Source: CAZEHS01 sp964649745 (lineage in GTDB: Bacteria; Bacillota; Clostridia; Peptostreptococcales; Acidaminobacteraceae). Taken from it: a stretch of 64,000 bases of DNA. Where the stretch lies: positions 11,323 to 75,322 of the forward strand of contig CAZYQI010000017.1 in the NCBI GenBank assembly GCA_964649745.1, in the 5' to 3' direction. A model generated the notes under the pieces. It was not told the origin of the DNA, ran no database searches, and was given only the letters and a program-made list of their open reading frames with translations. This document shows, one piece after another, positions 16,575 through 25,178 of the stretch. Both the position numbers and the translations under genes were made by a program. Every line of letters begins with the position of its first letter. Position 1 is the first letter of the stretch.

Positions 16575-18152
16575 TTGACATTTCAAGAGCTTAATTTGCA
16601 TGCAGAAATCCTTCAAGCCGTTACAGACATGGGCTTTGAAGAACCTACGCCCATTCAGGCGCAGACAATCCCCCTCATCATGGAGGGCCATGACCTGGTA
16701 GGTCAGGCTCAGACAGGTACAGGGAAAACCGCCGCTTTTGGTATTCCGGCACTCCAAATGGTAGATGCCAACGAAAGAGGCACACAGGTGCTGATCCTCA
16801 GCCCTACCAGAGAACTGGCCATCCAGATTTCAGAAGAAATCAACCACCTGGGCAAGCATAAACGAAAAATCAAGACCTGCGCCATTTATGGCGGTGAGAA
16901 AATCGACCGTCAGTTCATCCGGCTTTCCAAGGGTGTTCAGATTGTTGCAGGAACACCGGGCCGCATCATGGATCACCTCCGCAGAGGCACCCTGGTGCTG
17001 AACAAGCTTAAAATGGTGATCCTGGACGAGGCCGATGAAATGCTGAAAATGGGCTTCCGCGAGGATATTGAAACCATTCTCAGCGAAGTGAACACCGATC
17101 ATCAGACCCTGCTCTTTTCCGCAACCATGGCCAAGGAGATCCTGGACCTGGTTCATAAATACCAAAAAACGCCTAAAATCATCAAAGTGGCGTCCAAGCA
17201 ATTGACGGTGGAAAGCGTAGACCAGTTCTACCTGAGAGTTCGGGACAGCGAAAAGACAGAAATCCTCACCCGACTTCTGGATATCCACCAGCCCAAGCTT
17301 TCCGTTGTTTTCTGCAACACCAAGCGCAAGGTTGACGATATCGTGTTGAATCTCCAGACCCGGGGCTATGCCAGCGACAAGATTCACGGCGACATGGTTC
17401 AGACCCAGCGGGATATCGTGATGGGCAAATTCAGAAGCGGTATGACTCGAATCCTGGTTGCCACGGACGTAATGGCCCGGGGAATCGACGTTGATGATAT
17501 CGAATGTGTTTTCAACTACGATCTGCCCTTGGACGAGGAGTTCTACGTTCACCGTATCGGCCGAACAGGCCGCGCCGGCCGTACCGGAAAAGCCTTCAGC
17601 TTCGCGGACCGCAATGATTCATTCCGGATTCGCCGGATTGAGTCCTACGCAAAGACGCGGATTGTCAAGCAGGAAGTGCCTACGGTTAAGGATGCAGAAC
17701 GGGTTAAAAATAACCTGTTCCTTTATGAGGTTAAGAACGCCATCGACGAGGGCGATTTGAAGCCGTATAAAGAAATGATCCGCGAACTGAGGGATATGGG
17801 CTTCGACGATGCCGATATTGCTGCCGGTCTTATCAAGCTTCAGGTAAAGAAAACCAAAAGCAAGGAATCCGATGCGGATCCCTTTGAGCATACAGGCGCT
17901 TCTGCCGGCAACGTCCGGTTCTACATCAACCAGGGCCGAAAGCAGCAGCTTCGCCCCAAAATGCTTCTGGATTCCCTTCGGGTTGAAGCCGGGGTGCCGC
18001 CCAGAGCGGTGGGCAACATCGACATTTTCGAGAAGTTCACCTTCTTCGAAGTGACCCGGGAGTGTGCCGATTCTGTGTTCAACAGCATGAGCGGCAGTAT
18101 TCTTCAGGGCAAAAAGGTTTTGGTAGAGCCCGCTTCGGCACGACAGTCTTAA
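16575..18152 (+). CDS. DEAD-box ATP-dependent RNA helicase, DbpA/DeaD type
   Basis: Unwinds structured RNA; members of this type act in ribosome assembly and cold adaptation. 525 residues. Helicase motifs in order: AQTGTGKT, PTRELAIQ, GTPGR, DEADEM, SAT, and in the second RecA domain ARGIDV and HRIGRTGRAGR. The last ~75 residues (from NVRFYINQGRKQ to KKVLVEPA) match the DbpA RNA-binding domain, which in DbpA/YxiN recognises 23S rRNA. The start is TTG at 16575, with GAGAGGA six bases upstream; the open frame upstream is the leader. It has its own promoter and terminator. Whether it is the DbpA or DeaD orthologue is open. Confidence 0.9.
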   Translation: MTFQELNLHAEILQAVTDMGFEEPTPIQAQTIPLIMEGHDLVGQAQTGTGKTAAFGIPALQMVDANERGTQVLILSPTRELAIQISEEINHLGKHKRKIKTCAIYGGEKIDRQFIRLSKGVQIVAGTPGRIMDHLRRGTLVLNKLKMVILDEADEMLKMGFREDIETILSEVNTDHQTLLFSATMAKEILDLVHKYQKTPKIIKVASKQLTVESVDQFYLRVRDSEKTEILTRLLDIHQPKLSVVFCNTKRKVDDIVLNLQTRGYASDKIHGDMVQTQRDIVMGKFRSGMTRILVATDVMARGIDVDDIECVFNYDLPLDEEFYVHRIGRTGRAGRTGKAFSFADRNDSFRIRRIESYAKTRIVKQEVPTVKDAERVKNNLFLYEVKNAIDEGDLKPYKEMIRELRDMGFDDADIAAGLIKLQVKKTKSKESDADPFEHTGASAGNVRFYINQGRKQQLRPKMLLDSLRVEAGVPPRAVGNIDIFEKFTFFEVTRECADSVFNSMSGSILQGKKVLVEPASARQS

Positions 18153-18167
18153 CAATCTGACACTACG

Positions 18168-18211
18168 AAAAGCTCCGTCTCAAAGGCAACCTTTAGAGAC
18201 GGAGCTTTTTT
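18168..18211. terminator. Bidirectional terminator
   Basis: AAAAGCTCCGTCTC pairs with GAGACGGAGCTTTTTT around a 14-base loop. It serves the helicase gene (plus) and the HD-GYP gene (minus), whose stop codon lies in its right arm. Confidence 0.88.
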
Positions 18212-19298
18212 ATGGCATTTCGTAGCGGATTCCTTCAATGCGGATATCCGTTTCCTCGCTGAGATCGATGATGGCGGGCCGCATCTTCTTGGATATGGGG
18301 TCGATGGGGGCGACCACGGGCCGCAGGGGATCATTTTCATGAATGCGTACCACCAATGCCGGTTCACGGATGCTTAAGTTCACAAGTGCTCCTTCGGGGT
18401 AGGGGACGATTTTTTTGATGAATAGCTCCACCAAGTCGGGTTCAAAATGTGTCCGGCTGGATTTGGTGAGGTTCTCCATGGCTTCCAGAGGGGGCACGGC
18501 CCGTGAATAGGTCCTGTCTGATGTCACGGCATCGTAGGTGTCCGCCACGGAAACAATTTTTGCCAGAGCATGGATATCACTTCCGGGAACGCTGTTGGGA
18601 TAACCGGTGCCATCCACCCGTTCATGATGCTGCAGGACAATCCCCTTCATGTAGGCGCTGGCGAAGGAGAAATCCTTGAACAGCTCATAGCCCTTTTGTG
18701 GGTGTTCCTTTATCTTGAGAAATTCCTGAACATCCAGTTTGCCGTTCTTCATAAACACGTTTTCGTTGATGAAGTTCATGCCGATGTCGTGGAAGAGGGC
18801 TCCTATGAAAAGATCCTTGTAGCGGGCTTCCTCAATGCCGGCGTCCATCCCCAGAAGCAGGGATAGAATCGCCACATTGATGGAGTGTGAAACCGTGTAG
18901 ATTTCACGGACCTTGATGTCCGTAAAGCTCAGGTACTGCCTGGGATTATTCTTCAGCTCGTACAGCACGTGGTCGGCCAGCTCCAGAACGTGGTTCAGGG
19001 GTCTCAAGGTGCTTTCGTCAAACTGTTTTCCCCCTTCAAAGCGAAGGCGCAGGATATCGTACATGTTGCGCATTTCCCGAGTGATATCCAGACGGAGGTC
19101 CGTGGTGATGGGGGGGATCAGCTTATTCTGGCTGAAACGGTCATTGACATACACCATGAAAACCCCCGCACCCTGAAGCTGATTGGCGGATCTTTGGGTG
19201 ATGGAAGCGCCGTTCTTCAACAGAATGCGGCCGCTGAGATCATATACGTCTTCTGCCAGGTGCAGACCAATGGCATGCTCGATAGGGACTATTCTCAT
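18210..19298 (-). CDS. HD-GYP domain phosphodiesterase
   Basis: Probable cyclic di-GMP phosphodiesterase. 362 residues. The N-terminal ~110 residues are a domain common upstream of HD-GYP (MRIVPIEHAIGLHLAEDV). The HD-GYP core follows, with SHSINVAILSLLLG, the metal-binding FHDIGM, and HHERVDGTGYP, then IVSVADTYDAVTSDR. The C-terminal ~60 residues form a small beta-rich tail typical of clostridial members. AGAGGAGA precedes the ATG at 19298. It is downstream of a YkgJ-type gene on the same strand (about 94 bases) and probably shares its promoter. No GGDEF gene is in the window to form a partner. Confidence 0.9.
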   Translation of the reverse strand: MRIVPIEHAIGLHLAEDVYDLSGRILLKNGASITQRSANQLQGAGVFMVYVNDRFSQNKLIPPITTDLRLDITREMRNMYDILRLRFEGGKQFDESTLRPLNHVLELADHVLYELKNNPRQYLSFTDIKVREIYTVSHSINVAILSLLLGMDAGIEEARYKDLFIGALFHDIGMNFINENVFMKNGKLDVQEFLKIKEHPQKGYELFKDFSFASAYMKGIVLQHHERVDGTGYPNSVPGSDIHALAKIVSVADTYDAVTSDRTYSRAVPPLEAMENLTKSSRTHFEPDLVELFIKKIVPYPEGALVNLSIREPALVVRIHENDPLRPVVAPIDPISKKMRPAIIDLSEETDIRIEGIRYEMP

Positions 19299-19392
19299 TG
19301 ATGTCTCCTCTGAAGTGTCAAAGCACGAATGTTTTTTCGGGGTGTTGTTCGTATCGTTAAATACCCTGAATCCTCTCTATCTATCACAAAAA

Positions 19393-19650
19393 TTATTTCG
19401 GTGAGGTTTCCTGTTCCCATTGCGAAAGCCGTTCCGTGGCCTCTGTATCTGTATTTCCACACATTTCCTCCGAGGGCTGAAGGCTTGAACAGACCTTGGG
19501 GCGCTGAGGGCTTCCGAAAATGGCGCAACGATTATCCTCTGTTAACTGGGCACATCTTATACCCGGCTGTTTTCCTTCCGGCATTCCCGGAATCGGGGAG
19601 CTTATGGAGGGGGCTATGCAGCAAGCGGCGCATCCTATTCTACATTCCAT
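19393..19650 (-). CDS. YkgJ-family cysteine-cluster protein
   Basis: Small 85-residue protein of the YkgJ/UPF0153 type, thought to chelate zinc or iron; the exact role is unknown. The N-terminal cluster CRIGCAACC and further cysteines at RCAQL, RCAIFG, KVCSSL and EMCGN give the family pattern. It is shorter than the usual 100-150 residues but the pattern is complete. GGAGGT is five bases before the ATG. A good promoter lies upstream (19685-19713), and the HD-GYP gene follows on the same strand. Confidence 0.78.
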   Translation of the reverse strand: MECRIGCAACCIAPSISSPIPGMPEGKQPGIRCAQLTEDNRCAIFGSPQRPKVCSSLQPSEEMCGNTDTEATERLSQWEQETSPK

Positions 19651-19684
19651 TTATTACCTCCGGGCTGAGCGGGACTTCCTAATG

Positions 19685-19713
19685 ATTTTACCTCATCGGA
19701 GGGGCATGCGCAA
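19685..19713 (-). promoter_or_regulatory. Promoter of the ykgJ-like/HD-GYP pair
   Basis: Minus-strand TTGCGC (19708-19713), a 17-base spacer and TAAAAT (19685-19690). The start would be about 30 bases before the YkgJ-like ATG. Confidence 0.6.
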
Positions 19714-19786
19714 ATCCGTCGGTGGTCCTGAAAAAGATATCGGCGGATCGTTTTTTCAGGTGTTCGTTATAGCTGACTGACAGGAA

Positions 19787-19816
19787 GATACCGTCTGTCA
19801 GTCGGCAGACGGTATC
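19787..19816 (-). terminator. Hairpin downstream of the DUF2892 gene
   Basis: A perfect 11-bp stem GATACCGTCTG / CAGACGGTATC with an 8-base loop lies 10 bases after the stop of the minus-strand DUF2892 gene. There is no clear T-run, so it may be a weak terminator or an RNA-stabilising hairpin. Confidence 0.5.
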
Positions 19817-19826
19817 CTGAGCCCGT

Positions 19827-20012
19827 TCATTTCATTTTACAGGTGTTTATTCCTAAAAGCTTATACAGCCCGCAAAAGCCAAAGGCTGCGGTTGCGGCCA
19901 AAAGCACAGCGGGGATCCAGAAAAGCCAGTTGACGGTAATCGCAAGCAGGGCGCATATTGCGGCACCGATGTACCGTATGATTTTATCCTTTGAGCCCAC
20001 ATTTTTTTCCAT
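19827..20012 (-). CDS. DUF2892 (YgaP-type) small membrane protein
   Basis: 61 residues. It opens with EKNVGSKDKIIRYIG and ends with GFCGLYKLLGINTCK, the standard DUF2892 pattern, around two membrane spans (about 14-30 and 32-50). The function is unknown; in YgaP this segment is the membrane part of a rhodanese. Here there is no rhodanese domain. AAAGGAGG lies upstream of the ATG. It is a single gene, divergent from typA. Confidence 0.85.
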   Translation of the reverse strand: MEKNVGSKDKIIRYIGAAICALLAITVNWLFWIPAVLLAATAAFGFCGLYKLLGINTCKMK

Positions 20013-20108
20013 TGCGAGGGCCTCCTTTCGTTAAGTCATATATACCCTGGGCGGATAGAGGATAAACAATCCGTACATCGGCCACGGGCGTTTTAATGAA
20101 GAGAAAAT

Positions 20109-20137
20109 TTGTTATTGTTTATACAATGTGATATAAT
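20109..20137 (+). promoter_or_regulatory. Promoter of typA
   Basis: TTGTTA (20109-20114), a 17-base spacer and a perfect TATAAT (20132-20137). The leader is about 60 bases. Confidence 0.8.
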
Positions 20138-20202
20138 AGGTAGGTTGTAATGCGCTTATGATACGCACCGGCAAAAAGCCGGGAATGATAAAGGATGGGA
20201 AA

Positions 20203-22053
20203 ATGGCTAGAGAACAAGGAATCATCAACGTGGCGGTTATCGCCCACGTAGACGCAGGAAAATCAACATTGGTAGATGCACTTCTTTCACAAAGCGGCGT
20301 TTTTCGCGAAAATGAAGAAGTGGTGGATTGTGTCATGGACTCCAACGATCTGGAGAGAGAGCGTGGGATCACCATCTACTCCAAGAACTGTTCCGTTCAG
20401 CACACCTACACCGATGCAGAAGGAAACAAAAAAACAATCAAAGTAAATATCGTTGACACTCCCGGACATGCGGACTTCTCTTCCGAGGTGGAACGTATCA
20501 TCAAGACGGTGGACACGGCTATCCTGCTGGTGGATTCCAGCGAAGGTCCTATGCCCCAAACCCGTTTCGTGCTGCACAAAGCACTTCAGCAGGGCCTGAA
20601 GCCGATCCTCATGATCAACAAAATCGATAAGAAGGACCAACGGGCGGAAGAGGTCGTGAACATGACCTTCGACCTTTTCGGTGAGTTGGGGGCTAATAAC
20701 GAGCAGCTGGATTTCCCCATTCTTTACGGCATTGCCCGTGAAGGGATCGCCAAGGAAGAAATGCACCATGAGGGTGAAACCCTGGAGCCGCTTTTCGACC
20801 TGCTGGTACGTCACGTGGAAGAATATCCGGACCGTGACGAGGAGCCCCTGCAGGTTCAGGTTTCCACTCTGGATTACGACGACTACGTGGGTCGTCTCGG
20901 TATCGGCCGCATCACCCGGGGAACCATCAGCAAGGGCCAGACAGTAGCCATTGCAACCCAAGAGGGCGAAACCGTACGGGGCAAGATCAGCAAGATCATG
21001 GTCAACGAAGGCCTGCGCCGGGTTGAGAAGACAACAGCCAGCAGCGGCGATATTGTCATCATGGCCGGCATCCCCGATATCTCCATCGGCGACACCATCT
21101 GCCATATCGACTGCGTGGAGCCTCTTGAGCGCATCGACATCGAAGAGCCTACCCTGGCCATGAACTTTTACGTAAACGATTCCCCCTTCTGCGGAAGAAG
21201 CGGTAAATTCCTTACCTCCCGTCACCTGCTGGCACGCCTTGAAAGAGAGCTTGAATCCAACGTAGGGCTTCGCATGGAGGTGCTTCCAAGCCAGGACGGC
21301 TTCCGTGTTTCGGGCCGTGGAGAGCTGCACCTTTCCATCCTGCTGGAGAACATGCGACGGGAAGGCTACGAGGTAGCGGTATCCAAGCCGGAGGTTCTCT
21401 ACAAAGAGATTCACGGCCAGCTCTGCGAGCCGGTGGAGAAGGTTATTGCCTCCATGCCGGATGAGTACAGCGGTGCGGTCATTGCTGCCCTTAACCAGCG
21501 CAAGGGTCTTATGAGCCATATGGAAGCGGACCTGGGCTATACCAAGGTGGAATACCGGGTTCCTACCCGGGGGCTCCTCGGTTACCGCAGTGAATTCATC
21601 AACGTTACCCGGGGTGAAGGCACCCTGGTGCGCTCCTTCGAAGATTTCGAACCATTCTTCGGCGAGATTCCGGGAAGGGCCAATGGTGTTCTGATTTCTC
21701 AACAATCCGGTGTGTCCATGGCCTATGCCCTGGGCAACCTCAGTGAGCGGGCCAGCATGTTTGTAGATCCTGCCGCCGAGGTCTATGAGGGAATGATCGT
21801 AGGCATGAACAGCCGACGGGATGATATGGTGGTTAACGTCTGCAAAGGCAAGAAGCTCACCAACATGCGGGCCTCCGGCTCCGATGACGCCGTTCGGCTC
21901 AACGCGGCCAGGGTGTTCACCCTGGAAGAAGCCCTGGAATTCATTGAATCCGATGAGCTGGTGGAAGTGACGCCGGACGCGATCCGCCTTCGCAAGAAGG
22001 TTCTCGACGAACTGGAGCGGGTACGTTCCGCTAAACGAAAAGAAACCGTTTAA
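20203..22053 (+). CDS. typA: TypA/BipA translational GTPase
   Basis: Ribosome-associated GTPase of the EF-G group, important under stress and cold and for 50S assembly. 616 residues from the ATG at 20203 (preceded by AAAGGATGGG); two in-frame ATGs upstream (20158, 20185) are less likely. G1 is AHVDAGKST, a variant of the usual HVDHGKTT; G3 is VDTPGHADF; G4 is NKIDKKD. Elongation-factor domains II and III follow, then the EF-G C-domain (LLGYRSEFINVTRG) and the BipA-specific C-terminus. It stands alone, with a strong promoter and a hairpin downstream. Confidence 0.95.
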   Translation: MAREQGIINVAVIAHVDAGKSTLVDALLSQSGVFRENEEVVDCVMDSNDLERERGITIYSKNCSVQHTYTDAEGNKKTIKVNIVDTPGHADFSSEVERIIKTVDTAILLVDSSEGPMPQTRFVLHKALQQGLKPILMINKIDKKDQRAEEVVNMTFDLFGELGANNEQLDFPILYGIAREGIAKEEMHHEGETLEPLFDLLVRHVEEYPDRDEEPLQVQVSTLDYDDYVGRLGIGRITRGTISKGQTVAIATQEGETVRGKISKIMVNEGLRRVEKTTASSGDIVIMAGIPDISIGDTICHIDCVEPLERIDIEEPTLAMNFYVNDSPFCGRSGKFLTSRHLLARLERELESNVGLRMEVLPSQDGFRVSGRGELHLSILLENMRREGYEVAVSKPEVLYKEIHGQLCEPVEKVIASMPDEYSGAVIAALNQRKGLMSHMEADLGYTKVEYRVPTRGLLGYRSEFINVTRGEGTLVRSFEDFEPFFGEIPGRANGVLISQQSGVSMAYALGNLSERASMFVDPAAEVYEGMIVGMNSRRDDMVVNVCKGKKLTNMRASGSDDAVRLNAARVFTLEEALEFIESDELVEVTPDAIRLRKKVLDELERVRSAKRKETV

Positions 22054-22055
22054 TC

Positions 22056-22096
22056 ACATCCCCGGTTGTCAGGTGTATCCTGATGACCGGGGATGT
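22056..22096 (+). terminator. Hairpin terminator after typA
   Basis: ACATCCCCGGT..TCAGG pairs with CCTGA..ACCGGGGATGT three bases after the typA stop. The T-tract (TCTGTTT) is short. Confidence 0.7.
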
Positions 22097-22208
22097 TCTG
22101 TTTGCAGGTAATTCCATAATCAGGGCTGTTAATCCTGCCGAATTTTGGGTATGATGAAGAGAGTATGTATTATCGGCCTTTATGAATCAATAACCGGAGG
22201 GATTCGCT

Positions 22209-23285
22209 ATGTCGGAAACCGAAAAAATGGAAAAAAGGAATACCGGGAAGAATACCCTGGACACCATGGAACTGTCGCTTTTCTGCCAGCAGATGGCCCT
22301 GGTCCTGAAGTCTGGAATTCCACCCATAGAAGGGGTTCCCCTTATCGCAGAGGAAATGACCCAGCCCCGTCTCAAGAAGGCGCTGGATGAGATAAGCCGT
22401 GACATCACTCAGGGGTCCAACTTTTATGAAGCGCTTCGGGGCCAAAGCCTGTTTCCGGAATACCTTGTATCCATGACCCAGCTGGGGGAAAAAACGGGGA
22501 TGCTGGAACGGGTTATGGATAACCTGTCCAGGTACTATGACCGGGATTACCGGCTGCAGAAAAAATTCCGCAGCAGCATTACGTACCCCATCATCCTTAT
22601 GGTGCTGATGCTGGGAGTCATTACGCTTTTGATCCTTAAAATCCTTCCCATGTTCGCCAATATTCTGGGTTCCCTGGGTGGAGAAATGCCCCAGGTGACA
22701 ACGATGCTGCTCACCTTTGGACAGGGTGTTGTTCAGTCAGGCCCCGTTATTATTGGCATCGTCCTGGCCTTTGTTATGGGTGCTGTTGCCTATGGACGCA
22801 GTGATGCGGGCGGGCTCCGGTATGACCGTTTGAAAATGCAGCTCCCATACCTGGGCAAGATCTATCGCAAGGTATCCGCCGCCAGGTTCAGTCATGGCAT
22901 GGCTTTGGTACTAAAGAGCGGAATGACCTTTGAGGAAGGGCTTGACGCAGTGGGACAGATCATTGGAAACCGCTTTGTAAAAACCAAGATCATCGAGGCC
23001 GGGGACATGATCCGTAAGGGTGAAACCCCTGCGGATGCCTTTGCTCAACTGGGTTTGTATCCCAATCTTTTTGTCCGGATGATGCGTATCGGACACAAAA
23101 CCGGTGAGCTGGACCAGATGATGGGCAAGATTTCCGACGTGTATGACGAAGAGGTTGAAGATTCCCTGAATATGCTGGCCAACGCCATTGAACCCATCCT
23201 GGTTATTACGCTTTCCGTTATTGTTGCCGTGATCCTTCTGGCCGTCATGCTGCCGCTCATCAACATCATGAGCACCATCGGCTGA
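22209..23285 (+). CDS. pilC: Type II secretion/type IV pilus F-family inner-membrane protein
   Basis: PilC/GspF-type platform protein that connects the pilus ATPase to pilin assembly. 358 residues. Two homologous halves are seen, each with the F-domain pattern (FCQQMALVLKSGIPPIEGV and FSHGMALVLKSGMTFEEGL), followed by LGEKTGML and IGHKTGEL. Three long membrane spans lie at about 124-146, 177-198 and 330-352. GGAGGG is eight bases before the ATG. First gene of a tight six-gene cluster with minor pilin-like proteins and pilT. The symbol is by family resemblance only. Confidence 0.88.
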   Translation: MSETEKMEKRNTGKNTLDTMELSLFCQQMALVLKSGIPPIEGVPLIAEEMTQPRLKKALDEISRDITQGSNFYEALRGQSLFPEYLVSMTQLGEKTGMLERVMDNLSRYYDRDYRLQKKFRSSITYPIILMVLMLGVITLLILKILPMFANILGSLGGEMPQVTTMLLTFGQGVVQSGPVIIGIVLAFVMGAVAYGRSDAGGLRYDRLKMQLPYLGKIYRKVSAARFSHGMALVLKSGMTFEEGLDAVGQIIGNRFVKTKIIEAGDMIRKGETPADAFAQLGLYPNLFVRMMRIGHKTGELDQMMGKISDVYDEEVEDSLNMLANAIEPILVITLSVIVAVILLAVMLPLINIMSTIG

Positions 23286-23324
23286 TAATATGCGGGCGTC
23301 ATGGTCGGAGAAAGGAGGCGGGCA

Positions 23325-23654
23325 ATGAGTACGGAAAGAAATACACAGATTCCAACCTGGATTTTGCTGGGAACCGTGACCATTATTATCCTATACAGCT
23401 TCATTGCAATGGACCGGTTCGGACGCCATTCAGATACGAATTATACGGACTCCATCAAACAGGCGATCCTGAGGACCTCTGCTCACTGTTATGCCTTGGA
23501 GGGCAGCTATCCGCCCAGTTTGGAATATATGGAAGAAAACTACGGCTTGATCCTTGATCACGAAAAGTACAGCTATGTTTACGACATTTTCGCTTCGAAT
23601 ATCCGTCCGGAAGTTGAGGTGCTCCCATGGAACACAGAACCCATGCAGCCATGA
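23325..23654 (+). CDS. Small membrane-anchored protein in the pilus cluster
   Basis: 109 residues from the ATG at 23325, six bases after AAAGGAGG. One membrane span (about 9-28) is followed by an external domain of about 80 residues that begins with SIKQAILRTSAHCYALEGSYPP, the pattern seen after the helix of many pilin-like proteins. There is no classic GFTL(I)E cleavage motif, so it may be a signal-anchored pseudopilin-like protein. I do not recognise a named family. The next gene starts inside its last codons. Confidence 0.6.
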   Translation: MSTERNTQIPTWILLGTVTIIILYSFIAMDRFGRHSDTNYTDSIKQAILRTSAHCYALEGSYPPSLEYMEENYGLILDHEKYSYVYDIFASNIRPEVEVLPWNTEPMQP

Positions 23655-24175
23655 AGAAGGCCTTGAAAAACAGGGCAGGCCGAACCCAGGTGGAAGTGCT
23701 GGCAGTCTTTGTGCTGCTGATTCTTCTTGGTGTTTCCGCGTTCACGCTATCCATGGCGGGGGCGGACTCCTATAAGACCCTCAACAGCTTTCGGGACAAA
23801 AGCGCTGCTGTGCGTATTGCCCTGGCCTACTCCGAGATGAAGATTCACCAGTACGATACAGCGGGCGTCCTTCGTGTGGAGCCTCACCCTGGAACCGGTG
23901 AATCGTCCCTGGTGATCCGTGAAACCGTGGAAGGGAAAAACTACGAAACATGGGTTTACTTCAGTAATGGTTATCTTCGGGAGGCACTGGTGCTGGAGGG
24001 ACAGGCCCCCACCGATGAATTCGGCTTTGAGGTGGTGGCTCTGGATTCCTATGCCCTGGACGGCGGTACCACCGGTAATGGGGTGACCGTCAAGGCACAG
24101 GCCAAGGACGAAAAAGGACGCGATCTGATTCTGGAGAGCTTCGTAGCTTTCCGGAGCGGGGAGGTGCGCCAATGA
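23627..24175 (+). CDS. DUF4860-like pilus-cluster protein
   Basis: 182 residues. A basic N-terminus (MKKALKNRAGRTQVEV) leads into one membrane span (about 25-47). An external domain contains VRIALAYSEMKIHQYD and YETWVYFSNGYLREAL, which resemble DUF4860 proteins found in clostridial pilus operons. The function is unknown; a minor pseudopilin role is inferred. The start at 23627 has GAGGTG upstream and overlaps the previous gene by 28 bases; an ATGA start at 23651 is the alternative. It overlaps the next gene by four bases. Confidence 0.62.
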   Translation: MEHRTHAAMKKALKNRAGRTQVEVLAVFVLLILLGVSAFTLSMAGADSYKTLNSFRDKSAAVRIALAYSEMKIHQYDTAGVLRVEPHPGTGESSLVIRETVEGKNYETWVYFSNGYLREALVLEGQAPTDEFGFEVVALDSYALDGGTTGNGVTVKAQAKDEKGRDLILESFVAFRSGEVRQ

Positions 24176-24699
24176 TCGGGTATCTGAAGCACGGTAGGAA
24201 TGATAAGGGCTTTACACTTACAGAAATGCTTATTGCTGTGGCGGTGCTGAGTCTTATGGGCCTGGTTGTGATACAGGTGTTCATAACAGCCAGCTCCCTG
24301 AATCATAAAGCGGCAGATACGGACAGGGCGGTGGCTGCCTGCACCACGGTGGCGGAGCAGCTGAAGGCTCTGCCGGCAGACATGGTGCTGGATAGCCGGA
24401 TTCTTGCAGAAACGTTTCCGGAGGCGCTGGTGACGATGGCCCCCAGTGGTGAGGAGGGAACACTGAAGCTGTTCTATACGAGTCAGTGGGAACCTCTGAC
24501 TCTGGTCTCTTCCCAATCTCCGGGATATGTACTGGAAGCAGAACTGAAGGCTGCCGGTCCTGAGGAGGGGAACATCACTCTGCTGGATATGAAGGTTGTT
24601 CGCCAAGCCCGATATTTTCATAAAGCGGATCCGAAGCCGGAGATTTTCGTGCTGGAAGCGGCTTTGCCTCAGCAGTTGAAGGGAGGCGCTGTTCAATGA
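24172..24699 (+). CDS. Type IV prepilin-like protein
   Basis: 175 residues with a class III prepilin signal: a short basic leader ending in DKG, then FTLTEMLIAVAVLSLM, with Glu at position +5 after the cleavage Gly. This is the substrate pattern of prepilin peptidase PilD, which is not in the window. The rest is an external domain with no family I recognise. The size fits a minor pilin or pseudopilin (PilV/GspI-like). The start forms an ATGA overlap with the previous stop, as does the next gene, so all are translationally coupled. Confidence 0.85.
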   Translation: MIGYLKHGRNDKGFTLTEMLIAVAVLSLMGLVVIQVFITASSLNHKAADTDRAVAACTTVAEQLKALPADMVLDSRILAETFPEALVTMAPSGEEGTLKLFYTSQWEPLTLVSSQSPGYVLEAELKAAGPEEGNITLLDMKVVRQARYFHKADPKPEIFVLEAALPQQLKGGAVQ

Positions 24700-25178
24700 A
24701 GATCAAGCCTGTTTTCAACGACAAGGGCAGTGCGTCGGTTATTGTGATCATGGTCATGCTTCTGCTGGTTGTTTTCGGGATTCTTGCCTTTGTTTCAGGC
24801 GGTTCCAGCCTGAGACTGGCCGAGAAGAATGCTCAGACGGTAAAGGATTATTATCTGCTGGATAAGCACGGCGAAATAGCGGTTGCAAAGATTTCCCCTC
24901 TGCTGAAGACAGAGGGTGTCGGAGCGGGAGTTGTGGATAAAATCTCAACGTTCAACAACGTAGGGGATGTAGTTTCCGTACCCCGTGAATCTGGAGCTCC
25001 CATGTTGGTGCTCAAGATTCAGGATCCTTCGATAAAAAGCGAAGCCAGCCTGAGAATCCGTGTTTCACCAAAGGCTTCCGACAATGGAACCATGGTATTG
25101 GAAATTCTGGAATGGAAGCTTCTCTATAAGCCTTTTGCATATGATGGAACAGTAAACCTATGGGAAGGTGTGAATTGA
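24696..25178 (+). CDS. Single-span envelope protein in the pilus cluster
   Basis: 160 residues. The N-terminus NDKGSASVIVIMVMLLLVVF has a basic head, a Gly and then a hydrophobic helix, like PilX-type proteins, which also lack a canonical prepilin motif. An external domain of about 120 residues follows, with no cysteines and no family that I recognise. It has a four-base ATGA overlap with the prepilin gene upstream and shares a base with the start of pilT downstream. Confidence 0.6.
   Translation: MKIKPVFNDKGSASVIVIMVMLLLVVFGILAFVSGGSSLRLAEKNAQTVKDYYLLDKHGEIAVAKISPLLKTEGVGAGVVDKISTFNNVGDVVSVPRESGAPMLVLKIQDPSIKSEASLRIRVSPKASDNGTMVLEILEWKLLYKPFAYDGTVNLWEGVN

Noticed and set aside
19329..19682. 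Plus-strand frame of 117 codons over the YkgJ-like gene
   Set aside because: The minus strand has the cysteine pattern, promoter and ribosome site; the plus frame has none.
20287..21705. Long minus-strand open frame of 472 codons opposite typA
   Set aside because: It is a shadow of typA codon bias; the typA motifs are intact and the antisense product has no recognisable domain or ribosome site.
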